Below are positions 34,650-43,451 of a DNA stretch of 64,000 nt, piece after piece. This stretch comes from Streptomyces violaceoruber (lineage in GTDB: Bacteria; Actinomycetota; Actinomycetes; Streptomycetales; Streptomycetaceae), in NCBI GenBank assembly GCA_000720805.1, contig JODI01000003.1:242683-306682 (forward strand), read 5' to 3'. How positions within the stretch are numbered: position 1 is the first letter of the stretch; every line of letters starts with the position of its first letter. Made by a program: the position numbers and the translations under genes. The notes below the pieces were generated by a model. That model saw only the letters and a list, made by a program, of their open reading frames with translations. It made no database searches and was not told the DNA's origin.

Positions 34650-35855
34650 TTACTGCCCGACCAGTGCGTAGGTCTGTGTGGCGATCTCCAGTTCTTCGTC
34701 GGTCGGCACCACGGCGACGGCCACCCGCGCGTCCGCCGGCGAGATCAGTCGCGGCTCGTCACCGCGTACGGCGTTGAGCGCACCGTCCACCGCGAGGCCC
34801 AGCTCCTCCAGGCCCGCCACGGCAGCCTCCCGCACCGGGCTCGCGTTCTCCCCGACGCCCGCCGTGAACGCCACCGCGTCCACCCTGCCGAGTACGGCGT
34901 AATAGGCGCCTATGTACTTCTTCAGCCGGTGAATGTAGATGTCGAAGGCGAGCTGGGCTTCTTCGTCGCCCTCGTCGATCCGGCGGCGGATCTCCCGCAT
35001 GTCGTTGTCTCCGCACAGACCGATCAATCCGCTCTTCTTGTTGAGAAGAGTGTCGATCTCGTCCGTGGACATTTTGCCAACACGCATCAAATGGAAGATG
35101 ACGGCCGGGTCCATGTCTCCGGAGCGCGTACCCATCACGAGCCCCTCCAAAGGCGTCAGCCCCATGGAGGTGTCCACGCACTTCCCGCCCCGTACGGCGG
35201 AGGCGGACGCCCCGTTGCCCAGGTGCAGCACGATCACGTTGACGTCCTCGGGCGCCTTGCCCAGCAGCTTCGCCGTCGCCCGGGACACGTACGCGTGCGA
35301 GGTCCCGTGGAAGCCGTAGCGCCGGATCCGGTGCTCGTCGGCGGTCTTCACGTCGATCGCGTAGCGGGCGGCCGACTCCGGCATCGTGGTGTGGAAGGCG
35401 GTGTCGAAGACGGCGACCTGGGGGAGGTCCGGACGCAGGGCCTGGGCCGTGCGGATGCCGGTCAGGTTGGCCGGGTTGTGCAGCGGGGCCACCGGGATCA
35501 GCCGCTCGATCTCGGCGAGCACGGCACTGTCGATGACCGTCGGCGCGGTGAAGAGCTTCCCGCCGTGCACCACCCGGTGCCCGATCGCGGCCAGCTCCGG
35601 CGAGTCGAGGCCGAGCCCGTCGTTGGCCAGCTCTTCCGATACGGCCTTCAGGGCGGCCTCGTGATCCGCGATCGGTCCGGTCCGCTCACGGGACTCCCCG
35701 CCGCTCGTGAGGGGCGTGTGCTTGAGCCGGGAGGTCTCCTCGCCGATGCGCTCGACGAGCCCCACGGCCAGCCGGCTGCTGTCGCGCATGTCGAGCAGCT
35801 GGTACTTCACCGAGGAGGAACCGGAGTTGAGGACGAGGACACGCGTGGAGCTCAC
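34650..35855 (-). CDS. ackA: Acetate kinase
   Basis: 401 residues: VLVLNSGSSSVKYQLL at the N-terminus, HRVVHGG, GFHGTSHAYVSR and the nucleotide-binding HLGNGAS. Converts acetyl phosphate + ADP to acetate + ATP. The GTG start at 35855 overlaps the pta stop by 4 bp, so it is coupled to pta. Length is typical. Confidence 0.97.
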   Translation of the reverse strand: MSSTRVLVLNSGSSSVKYQLLDMRDSSRLAVGLVERIGEETSRLKHTPLTSGGESRERTGPIADHEAALKAVSEELANDGLGLDSPELAAIGHRVVHGGKLFTAPTVIDSAVLAEIERLIPVAPLHNPANLTGIRTAQALRPDLPQVAVFDTAFHTTMPESAARYAIDVKTADEHRIRRYGFHGTSHAYVSRATAKLLGKAPEDVNVIVLHLGNGASASAVRGGKCVDTSMGLTPLEGLVMGTRSGDMDPAVIFHLMRVGKMSTDEIDTLLNKKSGLIGLCGDNDMREIRRRIDEGDEEAQLAFDIYIHRLKKYIGAYYAVLGRVDAVAFTAGVGENASPVREAAVAGLEELGLAVDGALNAVRGDEPRLISPADARVAVAVVPTDEELEIATQTYALVGQ

Positions 35856-37969
35856 TGTGCGGCTGCCTTCTCGATAGGGGACGCGGCGACAGGGGACGAG
35901 GCGAGTGTCTGGGCCTGGATCGCCGTGATGGCGACCGTCGTGACGATGTCTGGGACGAGCGCACCGCGAGACAGGTCGTTGACCGGCTTGCGCAGACCCT
36001 GCAGCACCGGACCGACGGCGATGGCCCCGGCCGAACGCTGCACGGCCTTGTACGTGTTGTTGCCGGTGTTGAGGTCCGGGAAGATCAACACGCTGGCCTG
36101 ACCGGCGACTTCGGAGCCCGGCAGCTTGGTCTCGGCGACCGACGGCTCCACGGCGGCGTCGTACTGGATCGGCCCCTCGATCTTCAGGTCGGGGCGCCGC
36201 GAGCGCACCAGCTCGGTCGCCTCCCGCACCTTGTCGACGTCGGCGCCCGAGCCGGACGTACCCGTCGAGTACGACAGCATCGCGATCCGCGGCTCCACGC
36301 CGAACTGTTCGGCGGTGGACGCCGACTGGATGGCGATGTCGGCGAGCTGCTCGGCGTTCGGGTCCGGGTTGACCGCGCAGTCGCCGTAGACGAGGACCTT
36401 GTCGGCGAGGCACATGAAGAACACCGACGAGACGATGTCGGCCTCCGGCTTCGTCTTGATGATCTCGAAGGCCGGGCGGATGGTCGCGGCCGTGGAGTGC
36501 ACGGACCCCGACACCATGCCGTCGGCGAGGCCCTCCTGGACCATCAGGGTGCCGAAGTAGTTGGCGTCCGAGACGACGTCGTACGCCAGCTCCACCGTGA
36601 CGCCCTTGTGGGCGCGCAGGGCCGCGTACCGCTCGGCGAAGGCGTCCCGCAGTTCACTGGTGGCCGGGTCGATCAGCCGGGCGTCGCCCAGGTCGATGCC
36701 GAGGTCGGCGGCCTTCTTGCGGATCTGGTCGACCGGGCCGAGCAGGGTGAGGTCGCACACCCCACGGCGCAGCAGCACCTCGGCCGCGTGCAGGACGCGC
36801 GGCTCGGTGCCCTCGGGCAGCACGACGCACCGCTTGTCCGAGCGGGCCTGCTCCAGGAGCTTGTGCTCGAACATCATCGGGGTGACGCGGTCGCTGCGCG
36901 GCGCGGAGACCCGCATGTCGAGGGCGGCGGTGTCGACGTACCGCTCGAACAGGCCGAGCGCGGTCTCCGCCTTGCGCGGGGTGGCCGCGTTCAGCTTCCC
37001 CTCCAGGGAGAAGAGCTCGGCGGCGGTGGGGAAGCTGTTGCCGGGCACCGAGAGGACCGGGGTGCCGGGGGCGAGGCGGGCGGCGAGGGTGAGGATGTCG
37101 TCGCCGGGGACCTCGTTCAGGGTGAGCAGGACGCCGGCTATCGGCGGGGTGCCGGCGCTGTGCGCGGCCAGCGAGCCGACGACCAGGTCGGCGCGGTCGC
37201 CCGGGGTGACCACCAGGCAGCCCGGGGTCAGGGCGCCCAGGAAGTTGGGCAGCATCGCGCCGCCGAAGACGAAGTCCAGCGCGTCCCGGGCCAGCCCCGA
37301 GTCGTCGCCGAGGACGACCTTGGCGCCCAGCGCGTGCGCGATCTGGGCGACGGTCGGGGCGGACAGGGCGGGCTCGTCGGGGACGACGTAGCAGGGCACC
37401 GCGAGGCGGCCGTCGAGCTGTTCGGCGATCTTGTCCCGGTCGTCCCGGGCGACCCGGTTGGTGACCATGGCGAGGACGTCGCAGCCGAGGCCGTCGTAGG
37501 CGCGGTAGGCGTTGCGGGTCTCGGCCAGCACCGACTCGGCGGTCTGCCCCCGGCCGCCCACCACCGGGATCACGGACGCGCCGAACTCGTTCGCCAAGCG
37601 CGCGTTGAGTGACAGCTCGTCCGGGAACTGGGTGTCCGCGTAGTCGGTGCCGAGGACCAGGACGACGTCGTAGTCCCGGGCGACGCGGTGGAAGCGGTCG
37701 ACGAGCGTCGACACCAGCTCGTCGGCGCCGCGCTCGGCCTGCAGGGCGGACGCCTCGTGGTAGTCCATGCCGTAGACCGTTGCCGGGTCCTGGGAGAGCC
37801 GGTACCGGGCCCGCAGCAGCTCGAACAGGCGGTCGGGACCGTCGTGGACAAGGGGCCGGAACACGCCCACCCGGTCGACCTGCCGGGTCAGGAGCTCCAT
37901 GACCCCCAGCTCGACGACCTGGCGGCCGTCGCCGCGGTCGATCCCGGTCACGTACACGCTGCGCGTCAC
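35852..37969 (-). CDS. pta: Phosphate acetyltransferase (long, three-domain form)
   Basis: 705 residues: N-terminal BioD/CobQ-like P-loop region (1-220; the canonical GKT loop is replaced by VTGIDRGDGR, so probably regulatory), a DRTGG domain (about 225-350) and the C-terminal catalytic phosphotransacetylase domain (about 385-700, SGSVHSTAATIRPAFEIIKT and YSTGTSGSGADVDKV). Converts acetyl-CoA + Pi to acetyl phosphate. GTG 37969 chosen as the family start (VTRSVYVTGID). The frame stays open upstream but no start there is convincing. Confidence 0.95.
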   Translation of the reverse strand: MTRSVYVTGIDRGDGRQVVELGVMELLTRQVDRVGVFRPLVHDGPDRLFELLRARYRLSQDPATVYGMDYHEASALQAERGADELVSTLVDRFHRVARDYDVVLVLGTDYADTQFPDELSLNARLANEFGASVIPVVGGRGQTAESVLAETRNAYRAYDGLGCDVLAMVTNRVARDDRDKIAEQLDGRLAVPCYVVPDEPALSAPTVAQIAHALGAKVVLGDDSGLARDALDFVFGGAMLPNFLGALTPGCLVVTPGDRADLVVGSLAAHSAGTPPIAGVLLTLNEVPGDDILTLAARLAPGTPVLSVPGNSFPTAAELFSLEGKLNAATPRKAETALGLFERYVDTAALDMRVSAPRSDRVTPMMFEHKLLEQARSDKRCVVLPEGTEPRVLHAAEVLLRRGVCDLTLLGPVDQIRKKAADLGIDLGDARLIDPATSELRDAFAERYAALRAHKGVTVELAYDVVSDANYFGTLMVQEGLADGMVSGSVHSTAATIRPAFEIIKTKPEADIVSSVFFMCLADKVLVYGDCAVNPDPNAEQLADIAIQSASTAEQFGVEPRIAMLSYSTGTSGSGADVDKVREATELVRSRRPDLKIEGPIQYDAAVEPSVAETKLPGSEVAGQASVLIFPDLNTGNNTYKAVQRSAGAIAVGPVLQGLRKPVNDLSRGALVPDIVTTVAITAIQAQTLASSPVAASPIEKAAAQ

Positions 37970-38105
37970 GTGTGATCTCCGTTCCGTCTCTCGTCCAGTC
38001 CGTCTCTTGTCCAGGAAGCCGGAGAAGCCGGAATCCGGCGGGAATCCGGTCCGGTTTCCGGGGTCCGGTCCATAAAAATCGCCCACCGCGGTGAGCAGAA
38101 CCCTC

Positions 38106-38132
38106 TTGACAATACCTCCGGCGCTATATAAG
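38106..38132 (+). promoter_or_regulatory. Candidate pfkA promoter
   Basis: TTGACA (38106-38111) followed 15-17 bp later by TATAAG/TAAGGC in the AT-rich stretch CTATATAAGG, about 95 bp before the pfkA ATG. The -35 is perfect; spacing of the best -10 is short, so boundaries are uncertain. Confidence 0.5.
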
Positions 38133-38228
38133 GCACCCGTCAGGTCCGGCGGCGACAGCGCCGCCGCGGAGCATGAAACAATCGGATCTGGCTCACCGGT
38201 ATCCACAGCGAGCAGGAGACACAGCACG

Positions 38229-39254
38229 ATGCGCATCGGAGTTCTCACCGCAGGCGGCGACTGCCCCGGCCTGAACGCCGTGATCCGGTCGGTCGTGCAC
38301 CGAGCGGTCGACCACTACGGCGACGAGGTCATCGGCTTCGAGGACGGGTACGCCGGCCTGCTCGACGGCCACTACCGCACCCTCGACCTCGACGCGGTCA
38401 GCGGCATCCTGGCCCGCGGCGGCACCATCCTCGGCTCCTCCCGCCTCCAGCGCGACCGGCTGCGCGAGGCCTGCGAGAACGCGTACGACATCGCGCGCGA
38501 CTTCGGAATCGACGCGCTGATCCCGATCGGCGGCGAGGGCACGCTGACGGCCGCGCGGATGCTGGCCGACGCCGGGCTGCCGGTGGTCGGCGTCCCGAAG
38601 ACGATCGACAACGACATCTCCTCCACCGACCGCACCTTCGGCTTCGACACCGCGGTCGGCGTCGCCACCGAGGCGATGGACCGCCTCAAGACCACCGCCG
38701 AGTCCCACCAGCGGGTGATGGTCGTCGAGGTCATGGGCCGGCACGCGGGCTGGATCGCCCTGGAGTCCGGCATGGCGGCCGGCGCCCACGGCATCTGCCT
38801 GCCCGAGCGCCCCTTCGACCCCGCCGACCTGGTCAAGATGGTCGAGGAGCGCTTCGCCCGAGGCAAGAAGTTCGCGGTGCTCTGCGTCGCCGAGGGCGCC
38901 CACCCCGCCGAGGGCTCCATGGACTACGGCAAGGGCGAGATCGACCAGTTCGGCCACGAGCGCTTCCAGGGCATCGGTACGGCGCTGGCGTACGAGCTGG
39001 AGCGCCGGCTCGGCAAGGAGGCCAAGCCGGTCATCCTCGGGCACGTGCAGCGCGGCGGTACGCCGACCGCGTACGACCGTGTGCTCGCCACCCGCTTCGG
39101 CTGGCACGCGGTGGAGGCCGCGCACCGGGGCGAGTTCGGCAGGATGACCGCCCTGCGCGGCACCGACATCGTGATGGTGCCGCTGGCGGAGGCGGTGACC
39201 GAGCTGAAGACGGTCCCGAAGGACCGGATGGACGAGGTGGAGTCGGTCTTCTAG
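38229..39254 (+). CDS. pfkA: ATP-dependent 6-phosphofructokinase
   Basis: 341 residues of the actinobacterial group III PFK type: GVLTAGGDCPGLNAVIRSVV, PIGGEGTLTAA, PKTIDNDI and GHVQRGGTPTAYDR. The residue after GGE is Gly (GGEG), which in this group marks ATP use; the PPi enzymes have Asp there. It phosphorylates fructose 6-phosphate in glycolysis. Divergent from pta across 259 bp that contains a TTGACA box. Length normal. Confidence 0.96.
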   Translation: MRIGVLTAGGDCPGLNAVIRSVVHRAVDHYGDEVIGFEDGYAGLLDGHYRTLDLDAVSGILARGGTILGSSRLQRDRLREACENAYDIARDFGIDALIPIGGEGTLTAARMLADAGLPVVGVPKTIDNDISSTDRTFGFDTAVGVATEAMDRLKTTAESHQRVMVVEVMGRHAGWIALESGMAAGAHGICLPERPFDPADLVKMVEERFARGKKFAVLCVAEGAHPAEGSMDYGKGEIDQFGHERFQGIGTALAYELERRLGKEAKPVILGHVQRGGTPTAYDRVLATRFGWHAVEAAHRGEFGRMTALRGTDIVMVPLAEAVTELKTVPKDRMDEVESVF

Positions 39255-39305
39255 GGCGGCCCGCAGGGGCGTTCGGTCTTCTGGGGCGCCCTGCACGGGT
39301 GCCCG

Positions 39306-40022
39306 CTAGCCGGTGCTGTTCTGGACCGTGGTCCAGAAGTGGTCGATCACCTGGTCGAGGAAGTCCTGGCCGCTCTCATCGGCCTCGCTTCCGCCACCGC
39401 CCGGGCTGAGGGCGGCCACCGTCCGCCGTCGGTACTGCCGGTGCAGCGTGTGGAGGGTGTCCTCCAGGAGCCGTCGGCCCAGCGGCACGATCTTCCCGAC
39501 CGGACGGACGTACGCCTGCCACCGCGAGGTCACGGCGTTGCGCAGCAGCTCGGCGAGTTTCGGCTCCCGGCCGGTGACGGCGACGAGATCGGGCAGCGTC
39601 AGCTCCAGCAGATCGGCCAGCGCGGACGACTGACGGTCGGTTCCGCGCCACTCGTCGTGCTCCTCCATGGCGAGGTAGACGAGCAGTTCGAGCCCGACGG
39701 CGCGGGCCACGTCCTCGGCCGCGAACCCGCGGGAGAGCCGGTGCTGGCGCAGGGTGCGCGGTCTGCCGATGAGGTCATCGGGGGCGCACCACAACGCGCA
39801 CGCGAGCGCGGTGAGTTCGCTGTGGTCGGGGGAGGTGATCCCGCGTTCCCAGGCGATCACGAGGGCGGGTGAGACGTAGGGGAGCCCGTACGAGGCACGC
39901 AGGTCGTGGGCGACGTGCTCGGGTGCCATTCCGAGAGCGGTCCGCAGCCGGCGGGCCGCGGGGGCGTCGAACGGCGGAGGCGGCGGCGGGCTGGGCGGAT
40001 TCGGCTGTGAGGGACGGCGCAC
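39306..40022 (-). CDS. XRE-like helix-turn-helix regulator
   Basis: About 238 residues. After a Pro-rich N-terminus come two HTH-like segments: LRTALGMAPEHVAHDLRASY..VSPALVIAWERG and LRQHRLSRGFAAEDVARAVG. The C-terminal half is helical with no recognised ligand domain. Start uncertain between TTG 40031 and GTG 40022; no ribosome site is obvious. Convergent with pfkA, 51 bp apart. Target unknown. Confidence 0.8.
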   Translation of the reverse strand: MRRPSQPNPPSPPPPPPFDAPAARRLRTALGMAPEHVAHDLRASYGLPYVSPALVIAWERGITSPDHSELTALACALWCAPDDLIGRPRTLRQHRLSRGFAAEDVARAVGLELLVYLAMEEHDEWRGTDRQSSALADLLELTLPDLVAVTGREPKLAELLRNAVTSRWQAYVRPVGKIVPLGRRLLEDTLHTLHRQYRRRTVAALSPGGGGSEADESGQDFLDQVIDHFWTTVQNSTG

Positions 40023-40031
40023 GGGCCACAA

Positions 40032-40458
40032 GTTAGGGGCGTGGGCGTGCGGTGACTACGTTCAGTTCGGCCAGGATCACGGATTGTAGGAACATACGGT
40101 TTCGGCCGTGGGTTCGGAGTGGCCGAAGATCGTCCGTCGGTCTGCCGGGACGGGGCGCACGGGCGGCGGATGCCCGCCCGGGCGGGCATCCGGGAGGCGT
40201 GCGGCTTCCCTGCACGAGGCGAATGGCAAGGTAGAGAGGCATATGCGCGAACGTCCGCCGTTGCCGGACGTCCGGCACCTCGCGCCGACCGGTCCCCGTC
40301 GGGACGTCACGGGTCTCGCCCGTGCGGGCGGACCTCGAAGGTGTGTACGTCGTGACGGACGCGGCGATCGGCCAGGTGAACGAGAAGAACCCGCGGCGCA
40401 AACCGAACGGTCCCCCTCTCCCGGGCGTCGGGCGGAATCCGGGGGCCCGGTGAGCGCC
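40032..40458. other. Intergenic region with palindrome and a possible tiny ORF
   Basis: 427 bp. GGATGCCCGCCC (40168-40179) and its exact complement (40180-40191) form a 24-bp palindrome, probably a terminator for the VOC transcript. A short frame with strong GC3 (40322-40453) is listed separately. Nothing else convincing. Confidence 0.6.
40322..40453 (+). CDS. Possible 43-codon ORF
   Basis: A GTG frame reading VRADLEGVYVVTDAAIGQVN then EKNPRRKPNG with clear Streptomyces third-base bias in its first 27 codons. It ends 5 bp before the convergent VOC stop. It lacks a convincing ribosome site; an ATG at 40243 with GAGAGG upstream is in another frame, so a frameshifted longer gene is possible. 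Confidence 0.3.
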   Translation: MRADLEGVYVVTDAAIGQVNEKNPRRKPNGPPLPGVGRNPGAR

Positions 40459-40845
40459 CTACGCCTGATGCACGATCTGGATCAGGTTGCCGCAGGTGTC
40501 GTCCAGTACCGCGGTGGTGACCGAGCCCATCTCCAGCGGCTTCTGGGTGAACCGCACCCCGAGTCCGCGCAGCCGGTCGAACTCCGCGTGCACGTCGTCC
40601 ACGGCGAAGGCGGTGGCCGGGATGCCGTCGTTGAGCAGGGCGTCCCGGTACGGTTTCACCGCGGGGTGGCCGGCGGGCTCCAGCAGCAGTTCGGTCCCGT
40701 CGGGATCCTCCGGCGAGACCACGGTCAGCCACCGGTCCTCTCCCAGCGGGACCTCGGCCTTCTTCACGAAGCCCAGCACCTCGGTGTAGAAGCGCAGGGC
40801 CTTGTCCTGGTCGTCGACGAACACGCTGGACAGGTGGATCCTCAT
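40459..40845 (-). CDS. VOC-family (glyoxalase-like) protein
   Basis: 128 residues with the paired beta-alpha-beta-beta-beta modules: MRIHLSSVFVDDQDKALRFY, ELLLEPAGHPAVKPY, FAVDDVHAEFDRLRGLGVRF and LDDTCGNLIQIV. Similar stand-alone proteins act as dioxygenases, isomerases or antibiotic-binding proteins; no substrate can be named. Its ATG overlaps the stop of a short upstream frame (ATGA), which looks like the tail of a lost partner gene. Confidence 0.88.
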   Translation of the reverse strand: MRIHLSSVFVDDQDKALRFYTEVLGFVKKAEVPLGEDRWLTVVSPEDPDGTELLLEPAGHPAVKPYRDALLNDGIPATAFAVDDVHAEFDRLRGLGVRFTQKPLEMGSVTTAVLDDTCGNLIQIVHQA

Positions 40846-40945
40846 GGTTTCCGCTCCCGTTCGTCGGGCCTGATCCACCGCTCGGCGATGCGCATCAGCG
40901 GTGCTGTGTTCAGGTCGTGGAATGTGCAGCGCCCCGGCTGGGTCA
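40844..40945 (-). pseudogene. Possible 3' remnant of a gene coupled to the VOC gene
   Basis: A minus-strand frame without a clear start reads TQPGRCTFHDLNTAPLMRIA then ERWIRPDERERKP and stops with TGA overlapping the VOC ATG. The overlap is typical of a real operon partner, yet the upstream part is not recognisable. It may be a regulator truncated when the ggpPS region was inserted. Confidence 0.35.
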
Positions 40946-41058
40946 CCACGCAACCCCCACTTTCGCCAGACGCTCAGTGATCCGGCAACCACATCACTCT
41001 CCGTGTCCCGCACCTCGGGCTCCACGGCGGCCTCGCTCATCGTCCGTCGCTTCCATGA

Positions 41059-43245
41059 TCAGCGGATCCGCCGTTGATCGGAAACCTCCTTGCGCGTTGG
41101 CCTGGCGCCACGGATGGCGGCGATGACGGTGCGGGCCCACTCGTCCGGAGACGGGGTGTCGAGCAGGCCTTCCAGGCGTGTGATGTGTGCGGCGCGTTCG
41201 CGCACCGTCATGGCCAGTGCGGCGCGCAGGGTGTCGACCAGGTCCCGTGGACGCAGTGGATCGGTCAGCAGGGCCGCGGTTCCCAGGTGCTGCGCGACCC
41301 CCGCGTGACGGGACAGAACCAGAACGCCGGGACGGTTCATGGCGTGGCACGCGATGATGTATTCCTGGGCGGTGAGGTTCATCCCGTCGGCCAGTGAGGT
41401 CACCCAGAACACGTCGGCTGCCAGGTAGTGGTCGACGACTTCGGGGAAGTCCAGATTGCCGGGGACGTAGTCGACGGGCTCCCACCCGTGCGTGCCCCAG
41501 CGGTGGTTGATCCGGTCGATCGCGTTCTCGAGTTCCGACCGGGTGGAGTCGTAGGCGCGGATGCCGGCCTCCGGCGGTGGGCATACCAGGCGGTAGCGCA
41601 CGTGTCCGCGTAGCCGGGGCGAGCTTGCCAGGAGGGCGTCCAGTGCGCGGACCTTGTGGACGGGCGCCTTGGCGTAGTCGAGTCGTTCCACGGACAGCAC
41701 CAGTTGGCTGCCGTCCTTCCCCCGCCGCGGCTCGGGGCGCGTCCTGGCGAGGTCTGCGACGGCCCGGCGGTCGATGCCGAGGGGGTGCACGCCGACGCGC
41801 GGCGTGGGTGCGCACCGCGAAGCCAGGAGCTGACGGAAGTTGTCGGCGCAGTCGGCGGTGTGGAAGCCGGCCCAGTCCAGGCATGCGAGCGAGTCAAGCA
41901 GCTGCCCGGCTGCGGGAATGCGACTGAAGACGTCAGGTGGGGGGAACGGCGTGTGGTGGAACAGCCCGACGGTCACGTCGGGCCGCTGGACCCTGAGGAG
42001 GGCCGGTACGAGCCACAGGTTGTAGTCGTGCAACCAGACCGTGCCTCCCCGCGCGGCGAGAGAGCCGATATGGCGGGCGAACGCGGCGTTGACCTCCTCG
42101 TAGTCGGCCCAGTGGGCAGGCCGGTCCCGGATGAGGCCGGGCTGGGACATCAAGGCAGGCCAGAGTGTCTCCTTGCAGACGCGGTGAAAGTAACCCGCCC
42201 ATTGTTCGGCACGCAGCGGCAGCAGGGACAGCGGCAAGCCGTCGACAGCCGTCACGGGCTCGGCGGGCGGCGGTGCCTCACCGACGCAGGCGGCTGCCCA
42301 CACGGCGTCCAGGCGCGGGTCGGTGAGAGCGGCCCGCAAAGTCGGCAGGATGCCGTTGGGGCTGGACGGCGGCTGCCAGCCATCGCCGAGCCGGATCACC
42401 GGTGGGCGGTGATAGCCGACGACCACTGATCGGCGGACCAGCCAGCCGAGGCGTTCCATCCCCTCCAGGACGGCGGCGGCTCCGTCCAGGGCGGAGTGGT
42501 GGACCCGCTTGCTCGCCGGGACGCCGGCGACCAGAGCGGGCTCCGCGTCGGCGACCACGACCGCGTGCGTGCCCTGGCAGAACAGGGAGAGGTCATTGAG
42601 TGAGTCCCCGGCCACAAGCACCGCCGGCCGGGGCCACCCCAGCCTGCGGCCGAGCAGCCGCAACGCACGTCCCTTGCTCGCCCTGGCCGGCAGGACGTCG
42701 AAATACCGGCCCGAGGCGTACGACCAGGAGCAGCCCAGCGCTTTCACCGCGGCCTTCAGATCGTCCGACAGACCTCGGGGGTTCAGATAGAAGGAGCAAC
42801 GTCCCTCCTGGGGCACGCCTTCCTGGTACACGAGCTGCGGGAACTGCCGCAGCGCCACTCGAACCCGGTGGGCGCCCGGCCATCCGGCGCGCAGCTTCCG
42901 TTGCGTGTCTTCGAGGTGGACCATCCCGATGGCGTCGATGACGCTGGCCCCGACGTCGGCGATGATCCAGCGCGGGGACGGGACCAGGGGATCGTCGCGC
43001 AGGAGTGCCTGTACGGAGACAAGACTGCGTCCGGTCGCGAAGACCACTGTGATGTCCGGATGCCGGTTCAGGACGTCGCGAAGGCGCCGCCGGTCGCGTC
43101 CGTCGCCTGCCAGCAGCGTGCCGTCCAGGTCGGTCACCAGCACCCTGGCCGAGCCGGTCTCTTCTCCCACAGGCGGTCCCTTCAGGTCCTGACCGATCAC
43201 CGCAGCGCGAAATCCGCCTGGTGCCGGAGTCTGTGGGCGCTTCAC
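41059..43245 (-). CDS. Bifunctional glucosylglycerol-phosphate phosphatase/synthase (HAD + GT20 fusion)
   Basis: 728 residues. The N-terminal HAD domain (about 30-275) has DxDxT in VLVTDLDGTLL, VFATGRSL, the lysine in ARASKGRAL and VAGDSLNDLSLF. The C-terminal GT20 domain (about 280-715) has YHRPPV..SPNGILPTL, the hallmark of glucosylglycerol-phosphate synthase rather than OtsA, plus LHDYNLWL, FHHTPFPPPDVF, SVERLDYAKA and SLADGMNL. The fusion would make glucosylglycerol, a compatible solute, from ADP-glucose and glycerol 3-phosphate. GTG 43245 overlaps the upstream 69-codon gene; GTG 43170 with AAGGGA before it is an alternative. Fused GgpPS enzymes are known in a few bacteria; in Streptomyces this is unusual. 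Confidence 0.85.
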   Translation of the reverse strand: MKRPQTPAPGGFRAAVIGQDLKGPPVGEETGSARVLVTDLDGTLLAGDGRDRRRLRDVLNRHPDITVVFATGRSLVSVQALLRDDPLVPSPRWIIADVGASVIDAIGMVHLEDTQRKLRAGWPGAHRVRVALRQFPQLVYQEGVPQEGRCSFYLNPRGLSDDLKAAVKALGCSWSYASGRYFDVLPARASKGRALRLLGRRLGWPRPAVLVAGDSLNDLSLFCQGTHAVVVADAEPALVAGVPASKRVHHSALDGAAAVLEGMERLGWLVRRSVVVGYHRPPVIRLGDGWQPPSSPNGILPTLRAALTDPRLDAVWAAACVGEAPPPAEPVTAVDGLPLSLLPLRAEQWAGYFHRVCKETLWPALMSQPGLIRDRPAHWADYEEVNAAFARHIGSLAARGGTVWLHDYNLWLVPALLRVQRPDVTVGLFHHTPFPPPDVFSRIPAAGQLLDSLACLDWAGFHTADCADNFRQLLASRCAPTPRVGVHPLGIDRRAVADLARTRPEPRRGKDGSQLVLSVERLDYAKAPVHKVRALDALLASSPRLRGHVRYRLVCPPPEAGIRAYDSTRSELENAIDRINHRWGTHGWEPVDYVPGNLDFPEVVDHYLAADVFWVTSLADGMNLTAQEYIIACHAMNRPGVLVLSRHAGVAQHLGTAALLTDPLRPRDLVDTLRAALAMTVRERAAHITRLEGLLDTPSPDEWARTVIAAIRGARPTRKEVSDQRRIR

Positions 43246-43451
43246 CAACCAGGGTCGTGGGTCACCGGGTCGATGACAGTCCCCGCATCAGGTGCGTCCG
43301 GGCGCGACCGGACTCTCTGAACGTCGCGGATCGCCTCCCCAAGTCGCGTCTCGCGCAAGTCGTCGCTTTCCACGAGCCGGGCGATCAGACCCGCAGGCGC
43401 ATGGCGCGCAGCCTCCACCAGTCGATCGACCGCGGGGTCGGCTGGCGACAC
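43242..43451 (-). CDS. Small hypothetical protein coupled to ggpPS
   Basis: A 69-residue frame with GTG at 43451 and a perfect GGAGG six bases upstream: MSPADPAVDRLVEAARHAPA, then GLIARLVESDDLRETRLGEA, ending HDPGW. Helical and acidic. Its stop overlaps the ggpPS GTG by 4 bases, so the two are translated together. No family recognised. It may be missed by annotation because of size. Confidence 0.65.
   Translation of the reverse strand: MSPADPAVDRLVEAARHAPAGLIARLVESDDLRETRLGEAIRDVQRVRSRPDAPDAGTVIDPVTHDPGW

Noticed and set aside
41059..43245. Plain trehalose-6-phosphate synthase (OtsA)
   Set aside because: The YHRPPV and SPNGILPTL segments and the N-terminal HAD domain match glucosylglycerol-phosphate enzymes better.
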